Positions 18,668-27,170 of a stretch of DNA of 64,000 nt are shown one piece after another. Positions within the stretch are counted from its first letter, which is position 1. Each line of letters starts with the position of its first letter. This stretch comes from JAAZBA01 sp964461815 (GTDB lineage Bacteria; Bacillota; Clostridia; Oscillospirales; QAMX01): positions 4,380 through 68,379 of the forward strand of contig CAYWVF010000013.1 in the NCBI GenBank assembly GCA_964461815.1, given 5' to 3'. The notes beneath the pieces are model-generated. The model was not told the origin of the DNA. It did not search any database and worked only from the letters and a program-made list of their open reading frames with translations. Made by a program: the position numbers and the translations under genes.

Positions 18668-19783
18668 ATGACCAAATTCTGTTTTATCCGCCATGTTATG
18701 TCGGAGGGCAATCTTTATAAATTCTGGCAGGGACAGTGTGATACACTTGTACTGCCAAAGGGCGAGGAACAGCTTGCAAGGCTTCGTGAGCTGTCACCCG
18801 AGTTCCGATTCAATAAGATATATTCCAGCGATCTCTACCGTGCAAGATGTACGGCTGAAGCTGTCTCGTATGCAAACAACATCCCCATCGAGTATGACAG
18901 ACGATTACGTGAGATAAACCTCGGTGAGATGGAAACGATGCCGTGGGCAAATTCACGCTGTGATATGCCGGAAACATTCAATATGTTCAAAACGGACTAC
19001 ATAAATTTCAAAGCTCCGGGTGGAGAATCAAACATGGACGTTTGCAGACGTGTCAAGGAGCTGATCGACACCGTAGCGAGAAAGCATGAGAACGAGAACA
19101 TAGCCATCGTAAGCCATGGTGGAGCAATAAAGGCATATCTTATCAACTACGCTGTAAACTTCGATACGATACCTCCGCTGTCCTCAAATGCAGCTATGAC
19201 CTATGCAGTCTATGAGGATGGCAAGGTCACAATTACCGATATAGACGATCGTGCGTGTACAGGTCTATCTGACCCGAATGCGAAAAACGGAGTCGATCTT
19301 TACTTTAAAAATGTTGACTATAGCAGAGACTATCGTGAGATATACGAGTGCGGCTCGGATTCATGGTATGCTATCTACGGAAATCTCAATGAATATGACC
19401 CGGAGAATTTCCTGCGTAACGTTAAGGGCATAATAGAGGCAGATCACGAGAGCGGCTTTATAGTCTACGACGGTAATACGGCAGCCGGAATGCTGCTGCT
19501 TGATACACGTCAGCGTGACGAACAGGGAGTAGGTCATATAGCACTGGTGTATTTAAAGCCGGATTATAGACATAAGGGCATAGGAGCGCAGCTTATCGGA
19601 AAAGCGATAATGTTTTACCGTGAGAAAGGAAAGGACACACTGAGACTGAATGTTGCAAGATGCAATAAAACGGCACAGACGTTTTATAAAAAGCATGGCT
19701 TTGAGTTCACACAGAAATCAAGGTACACGCTGTCACGTACACTTGTGATGAAAAAGAATATCAAGGTGCCAAAGCTTATATAA
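18668..19783 (+). CDS. Histidine phosphatase-GNAT acetyltransferase fusion (371 aa)
   Basis: Residues 1-190 form a phosphoglycerate-mutase-like domain with RHVMSEGN in place of the usual RHG-x-[ST]-x-x-N, and the second catalytic histidine in IVSHGGAIKAYL. Residues 225-371 form a GNAT domain with the acetyl-CoA loop YRHKGIGAQLI and the terminal NKTAQTFYKKHGFEF. The start is 2 bp after pyrD, so it is probably the last gene of the pyrimidine operon. The substrates of both domains are unknown; His-to-other change right after RH (Val for Gly) leaves the phosphohistidine residue itself in place. Confidence 0.85.
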   Translation: MTKFCFIRHVMSEGNLYKFWQGQCDTLVLPKGEEQLARLRELSPEFRFNKIYSSDLYRARCTAEAVSYANNIPIEYDRRLREINLGEMETMPWANSRCDMPETFNMFKTDYINFKAPGGESNMDVCRRVKELIDTVARKHENENIAIVSHGGAIKAYLINYAVNFDTIPPLSSNAAMTYAVYEDGKVTITDIDDRACTGLSDPNAKNGVDLYFKNVDYSRDYREIYECGSDSWYAIYGNLNEYDPENFLRNVKGIIEADHESGFIVYDGNTAAGMLLLDTRQRDEQGVGHIALVYLKPDYRHKGIGAQLIGKAIMFYREKGKDTLRLNVARCNKTAQTFYKKHGFEFTQKSRYTLSRTLVMKKNIKVPKLI

Positions 19784-19787
19784 TAAA

Positions 19788-19820
19788 TTCAGGGGATGAC
19801 CGTGCAGGCCATCCCCTGAA
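19788..19820. terminator. Convergent bidirectional terminator
   Basis: TTCAGGGGATG (19788-19798) pairs with CATCCCCTGAA (19810-19820). It separates the plus-strand pyr cluster from the minus-strand ung gene. Confidence 0.8.
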
Positions 19821-19828
19821 GCTTTATA

Positions 19829-20557
19829 TTATACTTTCCTTCCACGCCAGTCTATAATATCGGCGGTCTCACGAAAGCAGGGATTTTTCAAAAAATCATC
19901 CTTATAGCTTCCGCACATCATTGGGTGACGTGACGCATATATCCTGCCGCTTGTGATCAGAGAAGCATAGCGCTTTGCATCATTGCCCCACAGAAACCAG
20001 CATATGCCGCTTCTGTGATCGGATATATATCTTATCAATGCGTCGGCTACAGGCTGCCACAGAGCCTTATGTGATAAAGGAGCACCGCAGCGGCATGTGA
20101 GATATGTGTTTAGAAACAAAACACCCTGTGCTTCAAGATCGTCAAACAATTCATTCGGCGGCAATATGGAAAAATCACCTGATTTTATCTTGTCTCTGAT
20201 CTGAGTGTACGTAGAGGGAGCGTTATATACGGCATATATCGCTCTGAGAATATTTCGTAGAGAGGTCTGTCTGATAGGCTCAGTCCATGACTTCATGCTT
20301 GCTACCTCAAAGGAGCGGCCCGTGGCAGCTCCAGGCTGAGGATACGGATCCTGTCCAAGTATAACGACTTTGACATTTTCGAGGTCGCATCCTGCAAAAC
20401 GGAGCACCTTGGAGCATTCGGGCGTATACTCATCTCCCGATGACGAAACAGTGTCAAAGATACTGTCAATCAGATCGAGATTACTATCGAAAAAGCTGTT
20501 CCATGAGCTGTGAACGGCTTTTTTGTCATAAAACGACACTTTTTTGAACTCACTCAC
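19829..20557 (-). CDS. ung: Uracil-DNA glycosylase family 1, divergent
   Basis: The 242-aa protein has VVILGQDPYPQPGAATGRSFEV, matching UNG motif 1 with the catalytic Asp but Pro instead of the usual His after GQDPY, then VLFLNTYLTCRCGAPLSH, and a reduced second motif with His-Pro in YASRHPMMCGSY. The family removes uracil from DNA. The assigned start is a GTG with no clear ribosome-binding site; a second GTG at 20539 is possible. A DnaA-box-like cluster lies immediately upstream. Confidence 0.85.
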   Translation of the reverse strand: MSEFKKVSFYDKKAVHSSWNSFFDSNLDLIDSIFDTVSSSGDEYTPECSKVLRFAGCDLENVKVVILGQDPYPQPGAATGRSFEVASMKSWTEPIRQTSLRNILRAIYAVYNAPSTYTQIRDKIKSGDFSILPPNELFDDLEAQGVLFLNTYLTCRCGAPLSHKALWQPVADALIRYISDHRSGICWFLWGNDAKRYASLITSGRIYASRHPMMCGSYKDDFLKNPCFRETADIIDWRGRKV

Positions 20558-20607
20558 TTTTTATGTTGATTATACAAATTGTAATATACAAAATAAGGCA
20601 AAACAGG

Positions 20608-20713
20608 TTATCCACAGATTATACCTGCTTTTTTTATGACGAAAAACCGTGGTTCCACAATGTTATGTGGTTAAATCACAGAGTTTTCCACAATATCCAC
20701 AGGTTTTTCCACA
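20608..20713. promoter_or_regulatory. Cluster of DnaA-box-like 9-mers
   Basis: Between ung and comM lie a perfect TTATCCACA (20608-20616), a reverse-oriented TTAACCACA (20666-20674), TTTTCCACA (20684-20692), directly abutting ATATCCACA (20693-20701), and TTTTCCACA (20705-20713). Three are in tandem, within AT-rich DNA. Such clusters either titrate or load DnaA; neither dnaA nor dnaN is nearby. Confidence 0.6.
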
Positions 20714-20765
20714 GCATCACGGGAAAACTGTTGTGTATTTCCCCGTGTGCAACACATCAGTACGC

Positions 20766-22298
20766 TCAGGCTTCACTTCTGCGCTTATCGAGAGACCTGT
20801 ATTGCACAGCCTCCGCAATATGAACGACCTCTATCGTTTCAGAGCCTGCAATGTCTGCGATCGTTCGTGAAACTCTGAGTATTCTGTCATGAGAACGTGC
20901 TGTCAGCCCCATCTTTGTAAAGGCAGAGCGCATAAAATCCTCAGCACCCTTGCCGAGCGGACACAGCTTGCTCATCATTGACGGAGGAATATATGCGTTA
21001 CAGCTTATACCGTCAAGAGCTTCAAAGCGCTTTATCTGACGTGCTCTCGCTTCATTGACTCTTGCACGTATCGTCTCCGAGCTTTCGGCAGGCTTGCGTC
21101 GGCTGAGATCATCGTATTTTACACTCGGTACGTCGATGTGAAGATCAATCCTGTCGGCAAGAGGGCCGGAGATCTTCGACTGATACTGCTCAACGGCTCT
21201 GTCCGAGCATGTGCATCTGCCTGACGGATGACCGTACCAGCCGCATCTGCATGGATTCATCGCACATACAAGCATGAATCTCGAGGGAAATGTGACAGTA
21301 CCAGATACTCTTGTGACGGTGACACTGCCGTTTTCAAGCGGCTGACGCAGCACCTCAAGCGAGTCGGATGAAAATTCGGGAAACTCATCGAGGAATAGTA
21401 CACCATTGTGTGCAAGAGATATTTCACCCGGACGAGGTATTCTTCCGCCGCCGGACAGACCTGTTGACGATACCGTATGGTGCGGAGCTCTGAACGGACG
21501 AGTGAATATCATGGGGTTTGATTTCGAAGTCATACCTGCGATCGAGTATATTTTTGTAGTTTCAAGTGATTCCGCCTTTGTCATCGACGGAAGTATTGAC
21601 GGCAGTCTTGACGCAAGCATACTTTTACCGGACCCGGGAGGACCGATGAGCAGTATATTGTGACCTCCGGCAGCAGCGACCTCCAAAGCACGCTTTGCCG
21701 ATTCCTGTCCCATTACGTCAGCATAATCCAAAAGCTTTGTATGCTGCTCCTGAGGCTGCCACTCAGGTACAGGCTTGATCTCCGATCTGCCCGTAAGATG
21801 GTCGAGCAGCTCGTGGAGAGAATTGAGAGGATAAACATCTATATTAGGCGCAAGCGACGCCTCGTTTGCATTTTCCGATGGGCAGAACAGCTTCCTTATC
21901 CCAAGCTCGGGAGCTGCCATAGCCATAGGCAGTACACCTGCGGCAGGACGAAGCTCACCATATAGCGACAGCTCACCTATAAATGCAGCGTCACCGGGAA
22001 GCGTAGGCAGATCGCCGTGCTTTTGAAGTATACTCAATAGGATAGGTAGGTCATATACCGCACTTTCCTTTCGTGTATTCGCAGGAGCAAGATTTACCGT
22101 GATCCTGTTGGAGGGGAATGCAAAGCCGCAGTTTTTTATGGCAGAGCGTACACGCTCACGTGCCTCACGTACTATAGTACCGGGCAGACCAACCACATCA
22201 AATGACGGAAGACCGCCGTTAAGGTCGCATTCCACTGTTATTTCATATCCGTTTATACCATCTAAGCCTATAGAGCGAACATATTCTGCCAAAGCCAT
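20766..22298 (-). CDS. YifB/ComM-family Mg-chelatase-like AAA ATPase
   Basis: The 510-aa protein has an N-terminal ChlI-like domain (ITVECDLNGGLPSFDVVGLPGT), Walker A IGPPGSGKSM near residue 220, Walker B GVLFLDEFPEF, the C-terminal segment MNPCRCGWYGH with a Cys cluster extending to RCTCSD, and an RSHDRILRVSRTIADI end. In Gram-negatives ComM is a helicase promoting branch migration during transformation; the Firmicute role is less clear. GAAGGAG precedes the ATG. Confidence 0.93.
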   Translation of the reverse strand: MALAEYVRSIGLDGINGYEITVECDLNGGLPSFDVVGLPGTIVREARERVRSAIKNCGFAFPSNRITVNLAPANTRKESAVYDLPILLSILQKHGDLPTLPGDAAFIGELSLYGELRPAAGVLPMAMAAPELGIRKLFCPSENANEASLAPNIDVYPLNSLHELLDHLTGRSEIKPVPEWQPQEQHTKLLDYADVMGQESAKRALEVAAAGGHNILLIGPPGSGKSMLASRLPSILPSMTKAESLETTKIYSIAGMTSKSNPMIFTRPFRAPHHTVSSTGLSGGGRIPRPGEISLAHNGVLFLDEFPEFSSDSLEVLRQPLENGSVTVTRVSGTVTFPSRFMLVCAMNPCRCGWYGHPSGRCTCSDRAVEQYQSKISGPLADRIDLHIDVPSVKYDDLSRRKPAESSETIRARVNEARARQIKRFEALDGISCNAYIPPSMMSKLCPLGKGAEDFMRSAFTKMGLTARSHDRILRVSRTIADIAGSETIEVVHIAEAVQYRSLDKRRSEA

Positions 22299-22309
22299 TC
22301 AGCTCCTTC

Positions 22310-23791
22310 TTATCTTATTGTACGTTTTATCGCATCATGCCATCCGGCAATGAGATCTTCACGGTGATCATCGGTCATGCTCGGACTAAACTCACGCTCA
22401 AGCTGCCACAGCTTCGTGATCTCATCTGTATCCCTCCAGTAGCCGACCGCAAGTCCCGCAAGATATGCAGCACCGAGCGCTGTAGTCTCAACACATTTGG
22501 GTCGATGCACGGGAAGCTTTATGATATCGGACTGGAATTGCATGAGGAAATTATTTGCCGATGCACCGCCGTCTACCTTGAGAGATCTGAGCTGTATATT
22601 CGAATCCTTATGCATCGCTTCCAGCACATCAAGAGTCTGATACGCAAGCGATTCAAGAGTAGCTCTGATGATGTGATATTTATTTGCACCTCTCGTCAGT
22701 CCTGTGATCGTGCCGCGTGCGTATTGATCCCAGTACGGAGCACCAAGCCCGACGAACGCAGGCACTACGTACACACCGTTCGTATCGCTGACCTTTGATG
22801 CCATATATTCACTGTCGGGCGCACTGTCGATAAGCTTCATCTCGTCACGCAGCCACTGGATCGCAGCACCTGCAACGAAGATCGAACCCTCAAGTGCGTA
22901 GTTTACCTTGCCGTTAAGTCCCCATGCGATGGTGGCAAGAAGTCCCGAATCTGAATCAACGGGCTTGTCACCTGTATTCATCAGCATAAAGCAGCCTGTA
23001 CCGTATGTATTCTTGACCATGCCCGGCTCAAAGCAGCCCTGACCGAACAACGCAGCCTGTTGATCTCCGGCAGCACCCGATACTGCAATAGGTCCGCCGA
23101 GGATTGTGCTGTCGGATTCGCCGTAAACGCAGGATGACGGCTTTGGCTCGGGAAGCATCGAACGGGGAATGTTCAGCTCATGAAGTATATCATCATCCCA
23201 GTCGAGAGTGTGGATGTTAAAGAGCATAGTTCTTGCGGCATTGGAATAATCGGTCACATGAGCCTTACCGTGAGTAAGCTTCCAGATAAGGAATGTATCG
23301 ACAGTGCCGAAAAGCAGCTCTCCACGCTCAGCTCTTGCTCTTGCACCCGGAACGTTGTCAAGTATCCACTTGACCTTTGTACCGCTGAAATATGCATCCG
23401 GCATAAGTCCGGTCTTAGCACGTATCATCTCACCCAGACCACGCTCCTTCAGCTCATCACACATCTCAGCTGTACGTCTGCACTGCCATACTATAGCAGG
23501 GCAGATAGGCTCCGAGGTGTTCTTATCCCATACGATAGTAGTCTCACGCTGATTTGTGATACCTATTGCAGCAATATCCCTGTACGTAGCGTTGATCTTC
23601 AGCATTGCCTCCTGTGCCACACCGAGCTGAGTTGACCATATTTCCATAGCATCATGCTCCACCCAACCGGGCTTCGGATAATACTGCCGAAACTCCTTTT
23701 GAGCAGTGCTCACACGGTTTCCCTGTCTGTCAAATATTATGCATCGGGAGCTTGTTGTTCCCTGATCGAATGACATTACATATTTACCCAT
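22310..23791 (-). CDS. glpK: Glycerol kinase
   Basis: The 493-aa FGGY-family kinase has MSFDQGTTSSRCIIFD at the start, GITNQRETTIVWD, the FGGY signature region DGGASANNFLMQFQSD and GAAYLAGLAVGYW near the end. It phosphorylates glycerol to glycerol-3-phosphate. The ATG at 23791 has GGAGGT 7 bp upstream; the longer frame to 23824 overlaps the preceding gene. No glpF or glpD lies beside it. Confidence 0.96.
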   Translation of the reverse strand: MGKYVMSFDQGTTSSRCIIFDRQGNRVSTAQKEFRQYYPKPGWVEHDAMEIWSTQLGVAQEAMLKINATYRDIAAIGITNQRETTIVWDKNTSEPICPAIVWQCRRTAEMCDELKERGLGEMIRAKTGLMPDAYFSGTKVKWILDNVPGARARAERGELLFGTVDTFLIWKLTHGKAHVTDYSNAARTMLFNIHTLDWDDDILHELNIPRSMLPEPKPSSCVYGESDSTILGGPIAVSGAAGDQQAALFGQGCFEPGMVKNTYGTGCFMLMNTGDKPVDSDSGLLATIAWGLNGKVNYALEGSIFVAGAAIQWLRDEMKLIDSAPDSEYMASKVSDTNGVYVVPAFVGLGAPYWDQYARGTITGLTRGANKYHIIRATLESLAYQTLDVLEAMHKDSNIQLRSLKVDGGASANNFLMQFQSDIIKLPVHRPKCVETTALGAAYLAGLAVGYWRDTDEITKLWQLEREFSPSMTDDHREDLIAGWHDAIKRTIR

Positions 23792-23813
23792 ATCACTGTA
23801 CCTCCATGCAAAG

Positions 23814-24998
23814 CTAAAATTCACGGTTTTCTCTGAGGTATGCGGCAGCAGCCTCTGCTAATAGTGCAGCACCTCTGTCAAGCACACTTTCTTCTATCTC
23901 AAATTTCGGATTGTGATTTTTATATGCATTTTCTGCGGGCTTTGTAGATAAAAGCCAGAATGCACCAGGTGCATCGTTGAGGAATACGCATACGTCCTCA
24001 CTCACCATAGTCGGATTTTTCATAATAGTTACTGCATTCTCACCATAGAGCCTTGCGGCGATAGATGAAATGAAGTCGGCGGCATTATCATTATTGAATG
24101 TGGCAATATCGTTTGTAACTATATCCATCCTGCATTCAGCACGATGAGCCCTTGCGACCATAGACGACACCTCACCTATGCGCTTTAGCAGGAATTGCCT
24201 GAACTCCTCGGAGTATGTCCTCATCGTAGCCTGCATCGTGACCTCAGGCGGAATGACATTATATGACGAGCCGCCGTGTATCGAGCAGATGGAGAATACA
24301 GTATTGTCAAAGGGTGAGACCTCACGACTTATGACAGACTGGATAGATGTGATGATATCTGCGGCAGTCACTATAGGGTCAATGCTGTTTTGCGGCTCAG
24401 CACCGTGACTGCCTTTGCCTGTAACGGTAAATTTAATCATATTCTGTGCCGACATCATCGCACCGCCTCTGATACATACAGTCCCGGCAGGTGCATCATA
24501 CAGGCAGCCTACATGCTGACCAAAGGTGGCATCGGCTTTAGGCTCGTTCAACGCACCCTCAGCTGCCATGGTCGAAGCGCCGATATTCAGCTCCTCACCG
24601 GGCTGGAATATGAGCTTGACCTTACCGCAAAGCTCGTCCCTGCTTTCACATAGCATACGTGCGGCGGTCAAAAGCATAGCGGTATGTGCATCATGTCCGC
24701 AGGCGTGCATACAGCCTGTATCACACGCATAGGGAGCACCTGTTTCCTCGACTACAGGCAAAGCATCCATATCGGCACGCAGTGCAACGATCTTGCCCGG
24801 CTTACCGCTGTCAATCACAGCTATGATACCGTCACTGTTTTTATATCTTTTGTAGGTAAGTCCTAAGCTCTCAAGCTCTTTTATAACATATTCGGCTGTT
24901 TTAGGCAGAAACAGACCTACCTCGGCTATTCTGTGCAGCTCCCTACGGCGGTTTATGGTCTCATTGAGAAGTTCAGCGGCTCTTTCTTTGTAATTCAT
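23814..24998 (-). CDS. M20D-family amidohydrolase (394 aa)
   Basis: The protein matches the IAA-amino acid/hippurate/N-acyl amino acid hydrolase group: RRELHRIAEVG, the metal-binding RADMDALPV and MHACGHDAHTAMLL (catalytic CGHD), EELNIGAS and a Ser/Gly-rich dimerisation part GKGSHGAEPQ. It removes acyl groups from amino acids or related amides; the substrate is not evident. GGAG lies 7 bp upstream of the ATG. The next gene, glpK, follows after 22 bp. Confidence 0.92.
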   Translation of the reverse strand: MNYKERAAELLNETINRRRELHRIAEVGLFLPKTAEYVIKELESLGLTYKRYKNSDGIIAVIDSGKPGKIVALRADMDALPVVEETGAPYACDTGCMHACGHDAHTAMLLTAARMLCESRDELCGKVKLIFQPGEELNIGASTMAAEGALNEPKADATFGQHVGCLYDAPAGTVCIRGGAMMSAQNMIKFTVTGKGSHGAEPQNSIDPIVTAADIITSIQSVISREVSPFDNTVFSICSIHGGSSYNVIPPEVTMQATMRTYSEEFRQFLLKRIGEVSSMVARAHRAECRMDIVTNDIATFNNDNAADFISSIAARLYGENAVTIMKNPTMVSEDVCVFLNDAPGAFWLLSTKPAENAYKNHNPKFEIEESVLDRGAALLAEAAAAYLRENREF

Positions 24999-25020
24999 AA
25001 AAAACTCCGTATTTTTGAAC

Positions 25021-25052
25021 AGAACTGTATCATAGTCAAATGATACAGTTCT
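25021..25052. terminator. Hairpin, probable terminator of the DUF2238-type gene
   Basis: AGAACTGTATCAT (25021-25033) pairs perfectly with ATGATACAGTTCT (25040-25052). The following T-run is weak on either strand, so efficient termination is uncertain. Confidence 0.55.
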
Positions 25053-25146
25053 GAAAATTTATATAATCGTGTATAAAGCAACAGATAATATCGCGCGACC
25101 CATTGATCTGTGCAGAAAATGCACGAGACAGACTGCATCGTATGTA

Positions 25147-25785
25147 TTATTTCGCTTTTTTGATAAGAAATTGCTCCATTGCCTCATACTTACCCTTGAG
25201 AGAGCATATGAGCGCACTTATAGTATATACAAGAGCAGAGGCTGCCGCACATAGCTCGTCTCCCATCGTATCGATAAGCCCCGTATCCATCGTCCCGTCA
25301 GGCAGAAGAGTGTGCTTTTGCATACCGTAATCGAACAGCGTGTCTATCGTATATTCGAAAAACTCCCACAGCGTACCACATGCCATGGCAAAGGTCAGCA
25401 TCAGCAGTGCAAGTATATACGGATTCCAGTCGCGAATGCTTTTTCCCTTGACTGCACAGTCGATAAACGACAGCGAAAGTATCGCAAGGAAAGCACCTGA
25501 CGACGTGTGGAGAACAATATCCCATATCGGTATCAGATCGTAGAAATTCAGACAGCTGCCGAGAAAATTCGCAAGGAATATAAACAGCACGAAAAATGCT
25601 TCGAGTCGTATAGGTATTCTTATTTTTGCAAGCTTTTGCAGCACCGGAGCAACAAAGGTGAGCGCAAAGCCGGCAAGAGAATCGGTCAATAGCTTCATAT
25701 CACCGATCACCACGGAATACACGATTACTACAGCAAAGCATATGCGTAATACCCATGGGAAATACTTTAGAAATTTGTCGATCAT
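25147..25785 (-). CDS. YjdF/DUF2238-like membrane protein (212 aa)
   Basis: Six hydrophobic segments are visible, with the conserved WDIVLHTSSGAFLAI and CGTLWEFFEYTIDTL motifs and a late DTMGDELCAAASALV, characteristic of this family. The function is unknown. The ATG at 25785 is chosen because AAGGAGG lies 8 bp upstream; 12 further in-frame codons precede it without such support. Confidence 0.85.
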   Translation of the reverse strand: MIDKFLKYFPWVLRICFAVVIVYSVVIGDMKLLTDSLAGFALTFVAPVLQKLAKIRIPIRLEAFFVLFIFLANFLGSCLNFYDLIPIWDIVLHTSSGAFLAILSLSFIDCAVKGKSIRDWNPYILALLMLTFAMACGTLWEFFEYTIDTLFDYGMQKHTLLPDGTMDTGLIDTMGDELCAAASALVYTISALICSLKGKYEAMEQFLIKKAK

Positions 25786-25905
25786 TCGTATAATCCTCCT
25801 TAGCAAAAAGGAGTATATCATATATTTTCAATTTTATCAAGCAGAGATGTAATTAATTAAGCTTTAATTCATTTTTTTTGACCGAAAGATCATCTGCTAT
25901 ATGGA

Positions 25906-25934
25906 ATTATACCATATTGTCATATATTTGTAAA
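25906..25934 (-). promoter_or_regulatory. Promoter of the DUF2238-like gene
   Basis: On the minus strand TTTACA (25929-25934), a 17-bp spacer and TATAAT (25906-25911). Confidence 0.7.
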
Positions 25935-26014
25935 TAAATACCGCGGTAATTTGCGTAAAAAATATCATCACCGCAGCCTTCGAAAGGATAAGCAGATGCT
26001 TTATATCGAAAAAA

Positions 26015-26049
26015 GTGCCGTGCGACCTGTTTGTACGTTCGCACGGCAC
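26015..26049 (-). terminator. Strong terminator of the phage-derived operon
   Basis: GTGCCGTGCG (26015-26024) pairs with CGCACGGCAC (26040-26049), followed on the minus strand by a run of T at 26014-26009. It lies just after the holin gene and marks the end of the whole 8.6-kb transcription unit. Confidence 0.85.
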
Positions 26050-26071
26050 GACCGAGTATTATCGATACAGC

Positions 26072-26368
26072 TTACTTATCATTCATTTTCTTGACAGATG
26101 CTTCTATCAGCATGTTCTTCTCACTGTCGCTTATGTCAAGCTCCTTTAGAAGCTCGAAAACATACTCGAATTTTTCACTCCCGGACTCGGGGATACCCTT
26201 GAATACCTGCTCCGCTGCATTGACTGCAACGTCTACCCATGCGGCAGCATTGCTCCATGACGCTTCGGATACCCTTGAACGCACATACCTTGAAGCGATA
26301 CTCAGTGCAAATGACACGAGTATAAGTGCAAAGCTTAATATGATCTCATAAATGTCCATCTGCTTCAC
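26072..26368 (-). CDS. Phage holin, LLH/6_1-like (98 aa)
   Basis: One N-terminal membrane helix (IILSFALILVSFALSIASRYV) is followed by a soluble amphipathic tail, as in holins of the phi-LC3/LLH type. Holins perforate the membrane to release the endolysin. The GTG at 26368 overlaps the amidase stop; an ATG at 26359, 9 bp downstream, has a better spaced GAGG and may be the real start. Confidence 0.8.
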   Translation of the reverse strand: MKQMDIYEIILSFALILVSFALSIASRYVRSRVSEASWSNAAAWVDVAVNAAEQVFKGIPESGSEKFEYVFELLKELDISDSEKNMLIEASVKKMNDK

Positions 26369-26895
26369 CTCACTTTCCCTGTAGCGATTACCTTTTCCTT
26401 TTGCGAGACTCTCCTTTTGAACTCTGTCCAGAGCGATGGTCTGTCAAGCATCGTTGCCGGACAATGCTTGCCCCACGAATCGTAGTGACGAACAACGTGC
26501 TCTGCGGTGATTCCTGTAATACTCATGATATACCTCGTCAGCTCCGCAGCCTTTGCAAATGCACAATCATAATCACCGTCGGAGTTGACACATATCTCTA
26601 TCCCGATGGAGTTTGAGTTGTATATGGGATTTTTGTATCTCCCTGCCTTACCGCCTACGTGCCACATACGTTGGCATTTGCCGGGCTCAAACTCACCGAG
26701 CTGTATGATCTTGCTGTCATCGACTACGAAATGTGCGCTTGAACGTGCATTTTTATTCGATGACCAGTAGCGGTAATGTGCATCGGCGTTTGCACCCTTT
26801 GCACGGTTCGCAGTCTCATGGATCACGATATATTTCGGCTTTATCACGACCCCCTTAGTATAGTTTATATTTATAAGCCTTTTTTCTATCTTCAT
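26365..26895 (-). CDS. N-acetylmuramoyl-L-alanine amidase, endolysin (176 aa)
   Basis: This is an Amidase_2/PGRP-type domain: YIVIHETANRAKGANADAH with the first zinc His, SSAHFVVDD, the second site region EHVVRHYDSWGKHCPATML with His, Tyr and Cys. It cleaves the stem peptide from muramic acid. No signal peptide is present, consistent with holin-dependent release. The ATG overlaps the TGA of the preceding XhlA-like gene, so translation is coupled. Confidence 0.92.
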   Translation of the reverse strand: MKIEKRLININYTKGVVIKPKYIVIHETANRAKGANADAHYRYWSSNKNARSSAHFVVDDSKIIQLGEFEPGKCQRMWHVGGKAGRYKNPIYNSNSIGIEICVNSDGDYDCAFAKAAELTRYIMSITGITAEHVVRHYDSWGKHCPATMLDRPSLWTEFKRRVSQKEKVIATGKVR

Positions 26896-27164
26896 AGCTT
26901 TAAAAGGATCGTCGCAATAGACGAGATCACTGCACTGATGACAGCTGTTGCGATATAGTTGAGCCGCTTTGCGGGAGCACCTGCCAAAGCTCTTATAGAT
27001 ACGAGCATATCACCGATATCCTCCTTTATGTACATTATATCCTTTTTTATCAGCTCCACCGAGGTGGTGATCTCACGTATAGCTCTGTCCATCTCGTTTT
27101 CATCGTTCATGAGAGAGCCTATGCTGTTTTCCATTTCCTCCACCTTCATTTTCAGTATATCCAC
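26892..27164 (-). CDS. XhlA-like small membrane protein (90 aa)
   Basis: About 60 residues of coiled-coil-forming sequence (MKVEEMENSIGSLMNDENE) are followed by one C-terminal membrane helix (YIATAVISAVISSIATILL). This matches the hemolysin XhlA layout of PBSX-type lysis cassettes, where it acts together with holin and amidase. The start is GTG at 27164 with GAGGGTG about 8 bp upstream. Confidence 0.75.
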   Translation of the reverse strand: MDILKMKVEEMENSIGSLMNDENEMDRAIREITTSVELIKKDIMYIKEDIGDMLVSIRALAGAPAKRLNYIATAVISAVISSIATILLKL

Positions 27165-27170
27165 CGTATG

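Noticed and set aside
20608..20713. Chromosome replication origin
   Set aside because: No dnaA, dnaN, rpmH, rnpA or AT-rich unwinding region with flanking origin genes; a secondary cluster is more likely.
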